Shown here: positions 14,543 to 23,411 of the stretch, piece by piece
How the letters are laid out: each line of letters begins with the position of its first letter
Position numbering within the stretch: the stretch's first letter is position 1
NCBI GenBank assembly: GCA_902386205.1
Contig: CABMIH010000013.1
Span: forward strand, 1-34,267
DNA length: 34,267 bases
Source of the DNA: an uncultured archaeon
Lineage (GTDB): Archaea; Halobacteriota; Methanosarcinia; Methanosarcinales; Methanoperedenaceae
Direction: 5' to 3'
Translations under genes and position numbers: made by a program
Notes under the pieces: model-generated
Told to the model about the DNA's origin: nothing
Databases searched by the model: none
Seen by the model: the letters and a program-made list of their open reading frames with translations, nothing else

Positions 14543-15379
14543 TTAAGTAATTACCTCACACCCGTTTTCATTGATGATCATCGTGTGTTCCGACTGTGCG
14601 ACGATCTCATTCCCGATTTCGATAATTTCAAGATATTCCCTTAATCCTGTACTGTCCTCGATTTTAATCCCCGGGATCCAACGGAGTGCAAAAGGCAGGG
14701 GGCCAAAAAGCTTTCTTATTTCAGGATTTACTTTTGTATCGCTCCTCCCGTTTATTGCATAAATGTGTGGTTTCCCGTATTTGATGTTGCCTTTACCATA
14801 TGTTGCGAACGGTTCGATGGCAAAAACCATGTCCTTCCTTATTTTCTGGCTGAATATACTCCTGTAATTTGGGATTGTGACGCCTGCATGCAGTTTGTAC
14901 CGTTCCAGGCTGTGCCCGGTTAAATCCCTGACAGGATTGAAACCGTGTTTTTTGATAGTGGTTTCGATAATCCCTCCTATCGTCCTTGTCTGTGTATTAT
15001 CTTTAATTAAAGAGATAGCGTTCTTGAGCGCTTCTTCGCATGCATGGATCAAACTCCTGTGATCCTGCGTCCCGACCTCGATCGAGGTTGCCGTATCCGC
15101 GATAAATCCTTCGATGTGGGCCCCTATATCGATCTTGACAACATCCCCCCTTTTAAAGCGCGGTATATTATCTTCAGGCGTGTAATGGGAAGCTATCTCA
15201 TTAATCGAGATGTTGGCCGGGAATGCAGGCTTTGCGCCGAGCTCTTTTATCCTGTTTTCTATAAATTCCGCGATCTCAAGGAGCGGGATATCTTCTTTTA
15301 CCCTGGCTGCCGCTTCCTCCCTCACCTGCGCGGCAATTTTTCCCGCTTCCATATAATGATCATGAACGATTTCATTCAT
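14543..15379 (-). CDS. map: Methionine aminopeptidase, type II
   Basis: A 278-residue enzyme of the archaeal type II class. The dinuclear-metal ligands are visible: Asp and Asp in VVKIDIGAHIEGFIADTA, His in LTGHSLERYKLHAG, Glu in FAIEPFAT and Glu in AQSEHTMII. The His in ASHYTPEDN is the conserved substrate-side histidine. It removes the initiator methionine from new proteins in the cytoplasm. ATG 15379 overlaps the stop of the upstream EamA gene (ATGA), which implies coupled translation; a TTG one codon upstream is less likely. Confidence 0.95.
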   Translation of the reverse strand: MNEIVHDHYMEAGKIAAQVREEAAARVKEDIPLLEIAEFIENRIKELGAKPAFPANISINEIASHYTPEDNIPRFKRGDVVKIDIGAHIEGFIADTATSIEVGTQDHRSLIHACEEALKNAISLIKDNTQTRTIGGIIETTIKKHGFNPVRDLTGHSLERYKLHAGVTIPNYRSIFSQKIRKDMVFAIEPFATYGKGNIKYGKPHIYAINGRSDTKVNPEIRKLFGPLPFALRWIPGIKIEDSTGLREYLEIIEIGNEIVAQSEHTMIINENGCEVIT

Positions 15380-16239
15380 CAATCTCTTGTAACTAATGCG
15401 GCTGCTGCCAATATAAGCGCTCCGCCGGCAATGACTGGTATCGAGATTTTCTCACCAAGGATAAGCATCGCAAGGAAAACAGCGCTTGCAGGCTCTATTA
15501 ATCCCAGGATGCTGGCGTTCTGGGCCCTGACTTTTTTTAGTCCGTTAAAATACAATGATATAGATAATATTGTTGGGAATATCGCAAGGAGCAAAAGGAA
15601 TGGCATATTGTCAATAACCACGTTCGTGGGGGCAAGTCCCCAGGGCAGGAGAATGAAAGTAGCAACAAAGAAGCTCCAGAATGCCTGGCTGTATCCGGTA
15701 TATGTGTCGCTGATATATTTTGACGTTATTATCTGGAAAGCATATGACAGGCCGGCAGCGATCCCTGCCAGTATCCCGATCGAACGTGTGAAATCAAGTT
15801 TTTCAGGGTCAACAATGAGCACGACGCCGGCAATAGCTAAAATAAGGGCGATAACTCCTTTTTTCGTTGAGTTTTCTTTCAGGAGCAGGGGTGAGAGCAC
15901 TGTCACATACACAGGCGCGGTGTAAAGCAAAAGCACCGCAACCGAGACTGATGTGTTCAATATCGATACAAAGTATGCCAGCATGGTCGCCAGTTGCAAT
16001 AAGCCAAATAATAGCAGGTATTTTTTCTTTTCCTTAAGTTTTATTTTATCCAGGTTCCCTGAGATCAATAAAACCATGAATAATATGACCAGCGCAAGAC
16101 CCATCCTGTAAAAAATAATGCCTGGCACCCACATCCCTGATATTTTCTTTGCAAGTATCCCAACGAAACCCCACAGTATGGCGGCTGTGATTATTTCTCC
16201 ATACCCTTCGAAGGTATTGCGATTCGGGATGAGATTCAT
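15379..16239 (-). CDS. EamA/DMT-superfamily transporter
   Basis: A 286-residue protein with about ten membrane helices in two EamA repeats. The first covers about residues 13-137 (ITAAILWGFVGILAKKI, ending VYVTVLSPLLLKENSTKKGVIALILAIAGVVLIV). The second covers about 153-284 (GILAGIAAGLSYAFQIITSKYI ... GLIEPASAVFLAMLILGEKISIPVIAGGALILAAAALV). The GLIEP-VFLAML-LGE-I pattern is diagnostic of drug/metabolite exporters. The substrate is unknown. It is the first gene of the EamA-map pair, with ATG 16239. Confidence 0.92.
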   Translation of the reverse strand: MNLIPNRNTFEGYGEIITAAILWGFVGILAKKISGMWVPGIIFYRMGLALVILFMVLLISGNLDKIKLKEKKKYLLLFGLLQLATMLAYFVSILNTSVSVAVLLLYTAPVYVTVLSPLLLKENSTKKGVIALILAIAGVVLIVDPEKLDFTRSIGILAGIAAGLSYAFQIITSKYISDTYTGYSQAFWSFFVATFILLPWGLAPTNVVIDNMPFLLLLAIFPTILSISLYFNGLKKVRAQNASILGLIEPASAVFLAMLILGEKISIPVIAGGALILAAAALVTRD

Positions 16240-16341
16240 CTGCTTCTGGATATTCTATAAGGCAAAATACCTTACGGGGGCAAATATTAATAAGTCTCAC
16301 TGAGTGTAGGAGAAATACGAAGTCATGGAATCGGGATTATT

Positions 16342-17121
16342 ATGAAAAGCTTCCCAAAATGGTCGTTAACTTTGAAAGTCTTGCCTCTGGTAGTATTGAT
16401 CATCGTTTTAAAACTCGCTGCTCATCAATACGGCCTGGAATTCATTTCCCTGAATCCGTTATTTACCGGTGTGGTTACAGCTAATATATTTATCCTGGGC
16501 TTTCTCCTTGCCGGGGTTCTGGCGGATTATAAGGAGAGTGAAAAATTACCCGGGGAATTAGCTGTCAGTTTTGAAGCCATCGTTGATGAATGCCTTATAA
16601 TATACAAGAACAAGAAAGCTAAGCCGGCTGAAGAATGTTTACAGTATGTTTTCGATATGACAAGTTCCTTAAACGACTGGTTTTACAAAAAAGAACGAAC
16701 CCGCGTAATGATGGAAAAAATAGATGGCCTGAATGATTTTTTTCTTGCATTTGAACCCCTGACGCAGGCTAATTTCATAGCCCGGTTAAAACAGGAACAA
16801 AGTGCTATCAGGCGTATGTTAATCCGCATCCATACCATCCGGGAAACTTCATTTGTTTCAGGTGGATACGCGATTGCGGAAGCCATCACCTTTCTCCTTG
16901 TCATCGGGCTCCTGTTTGTCAGGATAGACCCGTTTTATGAAGCTCTCTTTTTTGTGAGTGCTATCTCTTTTTTACAGACGTATATGATCGCGCTGATAAA
17001 AGACCTGGACAACCCGTTCGATTATAATGAACAAAAAAGGGGACCTGATGAGGTCTCATTAAAGCCCCTGGAAGATCTGAAAATGAGGATTGAAAAGAAA
17101 ATACAATCACTTAAAAACTAA
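16342..17121 (+). CDS. Bestrophin-like (DUF4239-type) membrane protein
   Basis: A 259-residue protein with two N-terminal helices (about 10-32 and 38-62), a long soluble helical middle (about 65-172) and two C-terminal helices (about 174-195 and 200-218). It ends with the DLDNPFDY block and a basic tail. The FTGVVTANIFILGFLLAGVLADYKESEKLPGE segment and the DLDNPF motif resemble bestrophin-like proteins, which may form anion channels. This homology is by pattern and is moderate. The stop overlaps the convergent UPF0210 gene by 4 bp. A GGGAT site lies before ATG 16342. Confidence 0.65.
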   Translation: MKSFPKWSLTLKVLPLVVLIIVLKLAAHQYGLEFISLNPLFTGVVTANIFILGFLLAGVLADYKESEKLPGELAVSFEAIVDECLIIYKNKKAKPAEECLQYVFDMTSSLNDWFYKKERTRVMMEKIDGLNDFFLAFEPLTQANFIARLKQEQSAIRRMLIRIHTIRETSFVSGGYAIAEAITFLLVIGLLFVRIDPFYEALFFVSAISFLQTYMIALIKDLDNPFDYNEQKRGPDEVSLKPLEDLKMRIEKKIQSLKN

Positions 17122-18473
17122 TTCCTCATACTCGTGATCGGGCTTGGCATCCTGCCGCCGCGCAGTATGAAATCCCTGGAACTGAAACTGCTTATGCCCA
17201 TAATATATGTCTCCCCGAGCAGCCCCCCGAAATTCACATAATCGCCAGCTTTTTTACCCGGCACCGGAATAAGCCGGACGCCAGTGGTCTTCCCGTTCAC
17301 AACGCCTATGGAGAGTTCGTCTGCGATGATCGCCGATATGGTCTCGGCAGGCGTATCACCGGGGATGGCTATCATATCAAGGCCCACCGAGCACACTGCT
17401 GTAAAGGCTTCAAGTTTTTCTATCGAAAGCGCACCTTCCCTGACCGCCCTGTTCATTCCCGAATCCTCACTGACCGGAATAAAAGTCCCGCTCAGGCCGC
17501 CAACGTTGCCTGAAGCCATGGCCCCGCCTTTCTTCACAGCATCAATAAGGAGCGCAAGCGCTGCGGTGCTTCCCGGCGCCCCCATCCTTTCGATGCCCAT
17601 GAGTTCAACTATCCCGGCCACAGAATCCCCAACCTTCGTGGTTGAAGCAAGCGAGATATCCACTATCCCGAAAGGGACATTCAAATTCGTGGCAAGCTCC
17701 CTGCCTATAAGTTCGCCGGCCCTTGTTATCTTGAATGCCGTGCGCTTGATGACCTCTGAAAGACCCGTCAGGTCGCATTTCGTGTTCTTCTCAACCACGC
17801 TTCTCACGACGCCGGGGCCGCTTATGCCGATGTTGAGTGAAAAATCCGGCTCTCCTATCCCGTGGAAAGCTCCCGCCATAAAAGGATTATCTTCCGGGGC
17901 GTTTGAAAATACTGCAAATTTCGTGCATCCAAGCCCGTTATCCGTCCTGCCCGCAATATCCTTGATGATAATTCCAAGCTTTATCACAGCATCCATGTTC
18001 ATACCCGATATTGTCGAACCCACATTCAGGAAGGCGCATACTCTTTCGGTGAGGGACAAAACATCAGGGAGCGAGTTTATGAGCCGCTCATCCGCCCTTG
18101 TCATGCCTTTCTGGACCAGCGCCCCGTATCCGCCGATGAAGTCAATACCTGCGTCCCTGGCCGCTTTATCCAGCGTCATTGCAAGCTCAAGCGGCGCATT
18201 ATCGGCACAGGACTCTGTTATCAGGGAGACAGGAGTCACGGAGATCCTTTTATTGATTATCGGGATGCCGTATTTGTCCTCAAGTTTTCCTGCTTCAAGC
18301 ACAAGCTTTTTCCCGTAACCTGTGACCCTGTCATATACTTTTGATTTAAAAATCCCAAGATCTGAGTTGATGCAATCTTTAAGGTTAATCCCCAGCGTTA
18401 CGGTCCGGATATCAAAATTATGATACATTGTCATCCTGACCGTTTCCATGACCTCTTCGAGTGAGTATTCCAT
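17118..18473 (-). CDS. UPF0210/PFL-family protein
   Basis: A 451-residue soluble protein matching UPF0210 across its length: MEYSLEEVMETVRMTMYHNFDIRTVTLGINLKDC at the start, then ISVTPVSLITESCADNAPLELAMTLDKAARDAGIDFIGGYGALVQKGMT, LGCTKFAVFSNAPEDNPFMAGAFHGIGEPDFSLNIGISGPGVV and AVCSVGLDMIAIPGDTPAETISAIIADE. The structure resembles formate-lyase-like folds, but the reaction is unknown. It is nearly always paired with an ACT-domain protein, as here (3 nt separation), suggesting amino-acid-linked control. A 344-codon open frame on the opposite strand is a shadow. Confidence 0.93.
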   Translation of the reverse strand: MEYSLEEVMETVRMTMYHNFDIRTVTLGINLKDCINSDLGIFKSKVYDRVTGYGKKLVLEAGKLEDKYGIPIINKRISVTPVSLITESCADNAPLELAMTLDKAARDAGIDFIGGYGALVQKGMTRADERLINSLPDVLSLTERVCAFLNVGSTISGMNMDAVIKLGIIIKDIAGRTDNGLGCTKFAVFSNAPEDNPFMAGAFHGIGEPDFSLNIGISGPGVVRSVVEKNTKCDLTGLSEVIKRTAFKITRAGELIGRELATNLNVPFGIVDISLASTTKVGDSVAGIVELMGIERMGAPGSTAALALLIDAVKKGGAMASGNVGGLSGTFIPVSEDSGMNRAVREGALSIEKLEAFTAVCSVGLDMIAIPGDTPAETISAIIADELSIGVVNGKTTGVRLIPVPGKKAGDYVNFGGLLGETYIMGISSFSSRDFILRGGRMPSPITSMRN

Positions 18474-18476
18474 ACC

Positions 18477-18755
18477 TTACACCCTGTGCATGGCCTTGAA
18501 AATATTCTCGTGCTGGACCTGTATCTTAAGCTCCATATCGGTTTCTATTTGCGCCAGTTCTTTTTTCAAATCCCCTATTGTTATCCCGGAATCCGACATG
18601 TCTGCAACCATGGTCATCACAAAATAGCCCCCCATTATTTTCTGGTTAAGGTCCTCGATATTGATATTGTGTTTGAAAACGGCATTTGATATTCTTGCTA
18701 TTATTCCTTTCTGGTCTTTACCTATTACTGTTATAAATACAAGGTCTTTGGTCAT
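18477..18755 (-). CDS. ACT-domain protein (UPF0237)
   Basis: A 92-residue single ACT domain: DLVFITVIGKDQKGIIARISNAVFKHNINIEDLNQKIMGGYFVMTMVADMSDSGITIGDLKKEL. ACT domains bind small ligands, usually amino acids, and regulate partners. GGAGG lies 6 nt before ATG 18755. It is the first gene of a two-gene unit with the UPF0210 protein and probably modulates it. Confidence 0.93.
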   Translation of the reverse strand: MTKDLVFITVIGKDQKGIIARISNAVFKHNINIEDLNQKIMGGYFVMTMVADMSDSGITIGDLKKELAQIETDMELKIQVQHENIFKAMHRV

Positions 18756-18887
18756 AGAAGCCTCCGGTATGTCCGATTAATAGCAAAAGGATGGTTTAAG
18801 TATTGTTATGGGGATCTATGAAAAAACATCATCATAATAATAATTATTAGAAACGTTTATTATGTTACATGCTAATAAAAAAATATT

Positions 18888-19304
18888 GTGCCAGGCAAAA
18901 AAAGAAGAGTTGAAGTGATCACATGGAATAAGACAAGCGGCAGTTTTTTCCAGGAGATCAATACAATTTCTGATGTCACGATGGTTTTGACCTCTGACAA
19001 TCCTTCGCGTTTTGATGTGTCGTTCCCTGCAATAAACGCTGCCAACCATACTGTTTCCACAGGCAGGAGCACAGGTCTTATTGATTTTCATGGAACGATC
19101 AAAATTATCAGGATATTGGGATTGATGGCTCTGATAAGCTATATGGTAGTGATACTTTTCACATGGATATATGCAAATTCAGAAGGCTATGTTTATTTTT
19201 CGGCCGGTGAACCTGAATTATTTATAAAATATACAGAGTGGGCTCTGGGATTCATAGGAATTTTTGTTGCAGTGGATTTCCTGAAGAAAGAACTGAAAAG
19301 TTGA
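18888..19304 (+). CDS. Hypothetical membrane-anchored protein
   Basis: A 138-residue protein I do not recognise. The N-terminal half is soluble (VEVITWNKTSG, then IDFHGTIKIIRI). Two hydrophobic segments follow, at about 75-97 (IIRILGLMALISYMVVILFTWIY) and 115-132 (TEWALGFIGIFVAVDFL). It ends KKELKS. The first start is GTG 18888 without a visible ribosome site; GTG 18915 is an alternative. It is followed 46 nt later by the diadenylate-cyclase-domain gene, and a link is possible but unsupported. Confidence 0.6.
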   Translation: MPGKKRRVEVITWNKTSGSFFQEINTISDVTMVLTSDNPSRFDVSFPAINAANHTVSTGRSTGLIDFHGTIKIIRILGLMALISYMVVILFTWIYANSEGYVYFSAGEPELFIKYTEWALGFIGIFVAVDFLKKELKS

Positions 19305-19350
19305 ACCCAAACCAAAAGTTTTAACAATCCCTGTTTACAAGTATGCCATA

Positions 19351-19983
19351 ATGAAAAATACGGAAAAAAAGACTGATAACAGGTCAGAAGTAATGCGGGT
19401 GCTGCTCAATATCTCAAAGAGTCTTGCTAAAGAGCAGCAAGGGGCTCTCTTTGTCATAGCCGACCGCGAGAAGATCGATGGTAATTATCGTCCCCATTAC
19501 CCCCAGATAGAATTCGCAGGCAATATCCTTACAAAAGGCATGGATTCTGTGGTAGAGAAGCTTGCTACGCTTGACGGCGCGGTCATTTTTACGCCAGAAG
19601 GGGAAATGGTGGCCTACGGTTCAAGGATACTGAAATCTGAAACGCTGCTTGGTTTTGGCACAAAGCATGCAGCCGCCAGGGGAATAACATTATTCGATAC
19701 GACCTTCACGGCAATACTTGTCTCGGAAGAAACAGGCTGGATAAAGGTTTTCCAGAAAGGTGATATCGTTCTTGAGACCGATGCTGTGGATATAGAACCT
19801 TCAACGCTTGAGAAAGTTTCCCGTTTCCTTACGAACCAGGACATGGCGTTGCTTGCAAGCGCAGGGATAGCCGCGGCCACGATTGGCGCTCCGGCCGTAC
19901 TGATAGTGGGAGGGGCATATATGGTCGTAAGAACAGCAGGCTCGATGATCTCTTCGGCTTTAAAGAAGGACAAGCACAAATGA
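19351..19983 (+). CDS. Diadenylate cyclase-domain (DisA_N) protein with membrane tail
   Basis: A 210-residue protein. Residues about 30-150 form the DAC domain that makes cyclic di-AMP: LATLDGAVIFTPEGEMVAYGSRIL carries the DGA motif (75-77) and GFGTKHAAARGITLFDTTFTAILVSEETG is the block that usually holds the RHR motif. Here that motif reads KHA (105-107), so two of its three residues differ. Activity may be changed or the archaeal consensus may be looser. The tail (about 164-197) has two Gly/Ala-rich hydrophobic segments (ALLASAGIAAATIGAPAVLIVGGAYMVV), probably membrane inserted. ATGA overlap couples it to dapF. Confidence 0.8.
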   Translation: MKNTEKKTDNRSEVMRVLLNISKSLAKEQQGALFVIADREKIDGNYRPHYPQIEFAGNILTKGMDSVVEKLATLDGAVIFTPEGEMVAYGSRILKSETLLGFGTKHAAARGITLFDTTFTAILVSEETGWIKVFQKGDIVLETDAVDIEPSTLEKVSRFLTNQDMALLASAGIAAATIGAPAVLIVGGAYMVVRTAGSMISSALKKDKHK

Positions 19984-20798
19984 TCCCCTTTACAAAACTC
20001 CACGGCAATGGAAATGATTTCATCCTCATAGACGAGTACAGAAGAGAGATCATCCCGGCAGTGGAAAAGGCATCTTTCGCAGTAAAATATTGCGACAGGC
20101 GTTTCGGGATTGGCGCAGACGGGGTATTATATCTTGGCAGGTCGGATAGAGCGGACCTAGGAATGAGGATATTCAATTCAGACGGCACCGAGGCCGAGAT
20201 GTGCGGCAACGGGATCCGATGTCTTGTGAAATACGCACTTGATAAAGGTTATGTCAAAAAGGAGGGGAGCGTGGAAACCCTTGCCGGGGTTCTTCCCATA
20301 AGCTCGCACGTGGAGGACAGGACATGGATCAAGGTGAACATGGGCAGGCCCCAGTTTGCCAGGGAGAAAATCCAGGCCAAAGGAACAGGTGAATTTCTTG
20401 AAGTTAACCTGCACGGATACGAAGTCTCGGCTGTGAATACCGGAGTTCCGCATGCTGTAATATTTGTGGATTCACTTGAAAATGACCTGATCTTAACAGC
20501 GCCCCGGATCCGGTACGACCCTGTTTTTCCAAAAGGGACGAACGTAAATTTCGTAAGGGTGGACTCGGATAATGAGATCACAATACGCACTTATGAACGC
20601 GGGGTGGAAGCTGAAACTTTAAGCTGCGGTACAGGTTGTGTGGCCTCTGTCGCGATAGCCAACAGGCTTGGCAAAACTGGTAAAAAGGTAAAAGTGAATA
20701 CAAAAGGCGGGGAATTAAGGATCACCCTTGCCGATGATGCGGCTTTCATGGAAGGCCCGGCAGAGCGGGTGTTCGATGGTTCGATTCAGGATTTTTGA
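19980..20798 (+). CDS. dapF: Diaminopimelate epimerase
   Basis: A 272-residue enzyme. It starts MIPFTKLHGNGNDFILID and carries both catalytic cysteines: Cys75 in EMCGNGIRC and a second near residue 218 in LSCGTGCVAS. VNTGVPHAVIF and NFVRV-ITIRTYERGVEAET are further family blocks. It converts LL- to meso-diaminopimelate in lysine synthesis, in the cytoplasm. ATG 19980 overlaps the previous stop. No other lysine genes are near. The enzyme is complete. Confidence 0.96.
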   Translation: MIPFTKLHGNGNDFILIDEYRREIIPAVEKASFAVKYCDRRFGIGADGVLYLGRSDRADLGMRIFNSDGTEAEMCGNGIRCLVKYALDKGYVKKEGSVETLAGVLPISSHVEDRTWIKVNMGRPQFAREKIQAKGTGEFLEVNLHGYEVSAVNTGVPHAVIFVDSLENDLILTAPRIRYDPVFPKGTNVNFVRVDSDNEITIRTYERGVEAETLSCGTGCVASVAIANRLGKTGKKVKVNTKGGELRITLADDAAFMEGPAERVFDGSIQDF

Positions 20799-21002
20799 AA
20801 ACAATTAATAGAGGGAAGACCCGGCATTTTTCTGGAGGCTTGAATAAGCACCAATCCGAAAAAGAGCCACAATTTGCCGGATCTTTAGTGATAACTTTGC
20901 ATTTATGGGATATATAATTATCTATTGTATCATGATAAATCATTATAATTAAGCCGGGTTTGTGTAAAACCATTTAAAGTAAGAAAAATATGTGAGGTGA
21001 TT

Positions 21003-21917
21003 ATGGTCAAAGTTGATAAATTCATTCATGACAGCATCGGGAAAATCAAAAATGGAGTTAAAGGGCGGGCTATAATCGCGCTGTCCGGAGGAGTTGACAG
21101 CTCTGTCTGTGCTGTGCTTTCAAACAGGGCAATTGGCGATTTGCTAACGCCTGTTTATATAGATACGGGGCTTATGCGAAAGGGAGAGACTGAACGGATA
21201 AAGAAGATCTTTGCTGATATGAATCTCCTTGTTATAGACGGGAAGGAGAGTTTCCTGGGGGCATTAAAAGGCAAGACCGACCCTGAGAAAAAAAGAAAGG
21301 CTGTGGGTGAGGCTTTCATAAGGGAATTTGAGAAAGAAGCGCGGAAACTGGGTGCAAGGTACCTTATCCAAGGGACAATATATCCCGACAGGATCGAGTC
21401 CGAAGGAGGTATCAAGAGCCACCATAATGTCGGCGGCCTCCCCTCTGTCATTGATTTTGAAGGTATTGTCGAGCCACTGGCCGATCTTTACAAGGACGAG
21501 GTAAGGGAAGTGGCAAGGGCGCTTGGTCTTCCGAGGGAGATATCAGACAGGATGCCGTTTCCAGGGCCTGGCCTGTCGGTCAGGATAATCGGTGAAGTAA
21601 CAGAAGAAAAGCTGGATGTCGTCAGGGCCGCCAATGCGATAGTGGAGGAGGAACTGGTCGAGCAGTTCGCTCCCTGGCAGACGTTTGCAGCATTGATCGA
21701 AAAAGGGACGGGGGTAAAAGGCGATATCAGGGTACACGGATGGATAATAGCCGTGCGCGCCGTGGAATCAAGGGACGGGATGACCGCCGAGGCGATGGAA
21801 CTTCCCTGGGAGGTACTGAAAAACATCGAATCCAGGATCACAAGCGAGATACCCAATGTTTCAAGAGTGCTCTATGACCTTACGCCGAAACCTCCGGCAA
21901 CTATTGAGTTTGAATAA
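21003..21917 (+). CDS. guaAB: GMP synthase subunit B (ATP pyrophosphatase)
   Basis: A 304-residue protein that converts XMP to GMP together with a separate glutaminase subunit, the archaeal arrangement. It has the ATP-pyrophosphatase P-loop [16 protein letters not shown] (about 26-41), [28 protein letters not shown] and [20 protein letters not shown]. The C-terminal dimerisation domain ends [19 protein letters not shown] 21003 follows GAGGTGATT; an in-frame GTG two codons upstream is less likely. The 204 bp before it hold no gene that I see. RaSEA starts 4 nt after its stop. Confidence 0.96.
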   Translation: MVKVDKFIHDSIGKIKNGVKGRAIIALSGGVDSSVCAVLSNRAIGDLLTPVYIDTGLMRKGETERIKKIFADMNLLVIDGKESFLGALKGKTDPEKKRKAVGEAFIREFEKEARKLGARYLIQGTIYPDRIESEGGIKSHHNVGGLPSVIDFEGIVEPLADLYKDEVREVARALGLPREISDRMPFPGPGLSVRIIGEVTEEKLDVVRAANAIVEEELVEQFAPWQTFAALIEKGTGVKGDIRVHGWIIAVRAVESRDGMTAEAMELPWEVLKNIESRITSEIPNVSRVLYDLTPKPPATIEFE

Positions 21918-21921
21918 TACC

Positions 21922-22947
21922 ATGTCTCTTACAAAAGTTGTGCGTAATATTCGCGCGAGGCAGAAAATAAAGTTCAACGCACCGGACAGGCCTACAGCGG
22001 TATGGGTGGGTAAGGATCTGCTTGATGGCAGGCCCATTGCGTCGCTCACTGTGATATTCCAGACCACAGGATGCAGGTGGAATAACTGCACTATGTGCGG
22101 ATACATCTATGACAGCGCAAAAAAACCTCCGTCGCATAATGATTTGATGAAGCAGTTCGAATATGCAATGTCGCGCTGTAAAGATGAAGAGTTCATTGTG
22201 AAGATATTTACTTCGGGAAGCTTCTTTGACGAAAGCGAGATAGGTACACCAACACGGGATGAAATGCTTTTACGCCTGGGGAAAGATACCAGGGTGAAAA
22301 AAGTCATTGCAGAGACAAGACCTGAATACGTGACAGAGGAAAGGTTGTCCGGGGCGGTATCGGCTCTTGGCAAACCTTTTGAGGTCGCTATCGGGCTTGA
22401 AACCAGTAATGACATAATACGGAAGGATTGTATCAATAAAGGTTTCTCGTTCTCTGATTTTACGGAAGCAAGCAGTATTGCACGAAAACATGGCGTCACA
22501 GTAAAAGCCTACCTGCTTCTCAAGCCTGTATTCCTTTCTGAAGGTGCAGCGATCAGCGACATGATATCTTCAATAAATGATACGGCTTCCTGGGCGGGGA
22601 CTATATCGGTCAATCTCTGCAATGTGCAGAGAGGAACACTTGTGGATGAGATGTTTGAGAGGGGAGATTACCGCCCTCCCTGGTTATGGAGCGCCGTGGA
22701 AGTCCTGAAAAAAGGGAAGGAATCCGCTCCCGGTACGATCATAATGTCTGACCCAGTGGGTGCAGGTTCGGCGCGAGGCCCTCATAATTGCGGCAAATGC
22801 GATGATGATGTAGCTTCTGCCATACGTATTTTTTCCCTCACCCAGGATACCGCGATCTTTAATGGACTTGACTGCCAGTGCAGGGAACTATGGAAAAAAG
22901 TGGTTGAGCTTGAAGGATTCGCATTCGGACCACCTCTTGTGAAATAG
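21922..22947 (+). CDS. raSEA: Archaeosine biosynthesis radical SAM protein RaSEA
   Basis: A 341-residue radical SAM protein. The start at ATG 21922 gives MSLTKVVRNIRARQKIKF and avoids overlap with guaAB. The cluster motif CRWNNCTMCGY gives Cys51, Cys56 and Cys59. Further blocks are VKIFTSGSFFDESEI, IAETRPEYVTEERL, EVAIGLETSNDIIRKDCINKGFSFSDF and VKAYLLLKPVFLSEGAAI. RaSEA works with ArcS to turn the lysine adduct on tRNA position 15 into archaeosine. The tail CGKCDDDVASAIRIFSLTQD is family-like with extra cysteines. Co-transcription with guaAB is likely. Confidence 0.9.
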   Translation: MSLTKVVRNIRARQKIKFNAPDRPTAVWVGKDLLDGRPIASLTVIFQTTGCRWNNCTMCGYIYDSAKKPPSHNDLMKQFEYAMSRCKDEEFIVKIFTSGSFFDESEIGTPTRDEMLLRLGKDTRVKKVIAETRPEYVTEERLSGAVSALGKPFEVAIGLETSNDIIRKDCINKGFSFSDFTEASSIARKHGVTVKAYLLLKPVFLSEGAAISDMISSINDTASWAGTISVNLCNVQRGTLVDEMFERGDYRPPWLWSAVEVLKKGKESAPGTIIMSDPVGAGSARGPHNCGKCDDDVASAIRIFSLTQDTAIFNGLDCQCRELWKKVVELEGFAFGPPLVK

Positions 22948-23005
22948 TTGAGCCCAAAGCAAATCTGATAAAAAAGCTTAAAAATCCAAAATAATTCATA
23001 TCATT

Positions 23006-23131
23006 ATGAACAGAAAAAATCCAACAAGTCCTCCCAGAACAGGTTTTGATTATCAGGAATATTGGGGTTTAAAACTTATCGCAGAATGGTTTGATCCCAC
23101 ATTCCGTACCCTCAACTCTTACAAATTTTAA
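23006..23131 (+). pseudogene. Truncated gene 5' end (N-terminal GFDYQ motif)
   Basis: ATG 23006 opens 41 codons: MNRKNPTSPPRTGFDYQEYW then GLKLIAEWFDP, followed by residues encoded by an inverted repeat and a stop at 23129. A TATA-like GCTTAAAAATCC lies upstream (22976-22987). The protein-like start with a G-F-x-Y-Q motif followed by a helix recalls the N-termini of DUF4297/Cap4-like nuclease effectors; this is a weak, pattern-based match. The reading frame enters the left end of the 229-bp element exactly where the protein-like sequence ends, so the gene was probably cut by its insertion. I found no continuation beyond 23323. Confidence 0.5.
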
Positions 23132-23323
23132 TTTAAGTGTATAGTCTTTACATCTCGATTTGAAATTTCTATTTTAAATACACTTAGGTAAAATATTAAT
23201 CGTTGAATGCGAAAATATGCCCATTTTCCACATTTTGTATAAAACATATATACGCTGTTAAATTTTAAAACCAAGTGCGGTAAAATTATTTTTCACTTCC
23301 TAAAAAGGGTACGGAATATGGGA
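23095..23323. mobile_element. MITE-like element with 18-bp terminal inverted repeats
   Basis: TCCCACATTCCGTACCCT (23095-23112) and AGGGTACGGAATATGGGA (23306-23323) are reverse complements with one mismatch. They bound 229 bp of AT-rich sequence with no coding capacity. Inside, TAAGTGTAT and ATACACTTA form a smaller inverted repeat (about 23133-23188). I could not see a clear target duplication. A non-autonomous insertion-sequence derivative is the simplest reading. From 23324 to 23411 I see nothing recognisable. Confidence 0.6.
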
Positions 23324-23411
23324 TGTAAAGAGGAAAAAATGTGCAATAGAGAGCGGTAGGTCAGTATTATATTCCTGTGATATGCTTTCTTGAATCTATA
23401 AATTAAGACAG

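Noticed and set aside
15044-15925. 293-codon plus-strand open frame
   Set aside because: It lies antisense across map and the EamA gene, both with clear family motifs.
17284-18318. 344-codon plus-strand open frame
   Set aside because: It is antisense to the well-conserved UPF0210 gene and has Ser/Pro-rich shadow composition.
20770-20790. GGTTCGATTC resembling a tRNA T-arm
   Set aside because: It lies within the end of dapF, and no matching acceptor or anticodon stems are present.
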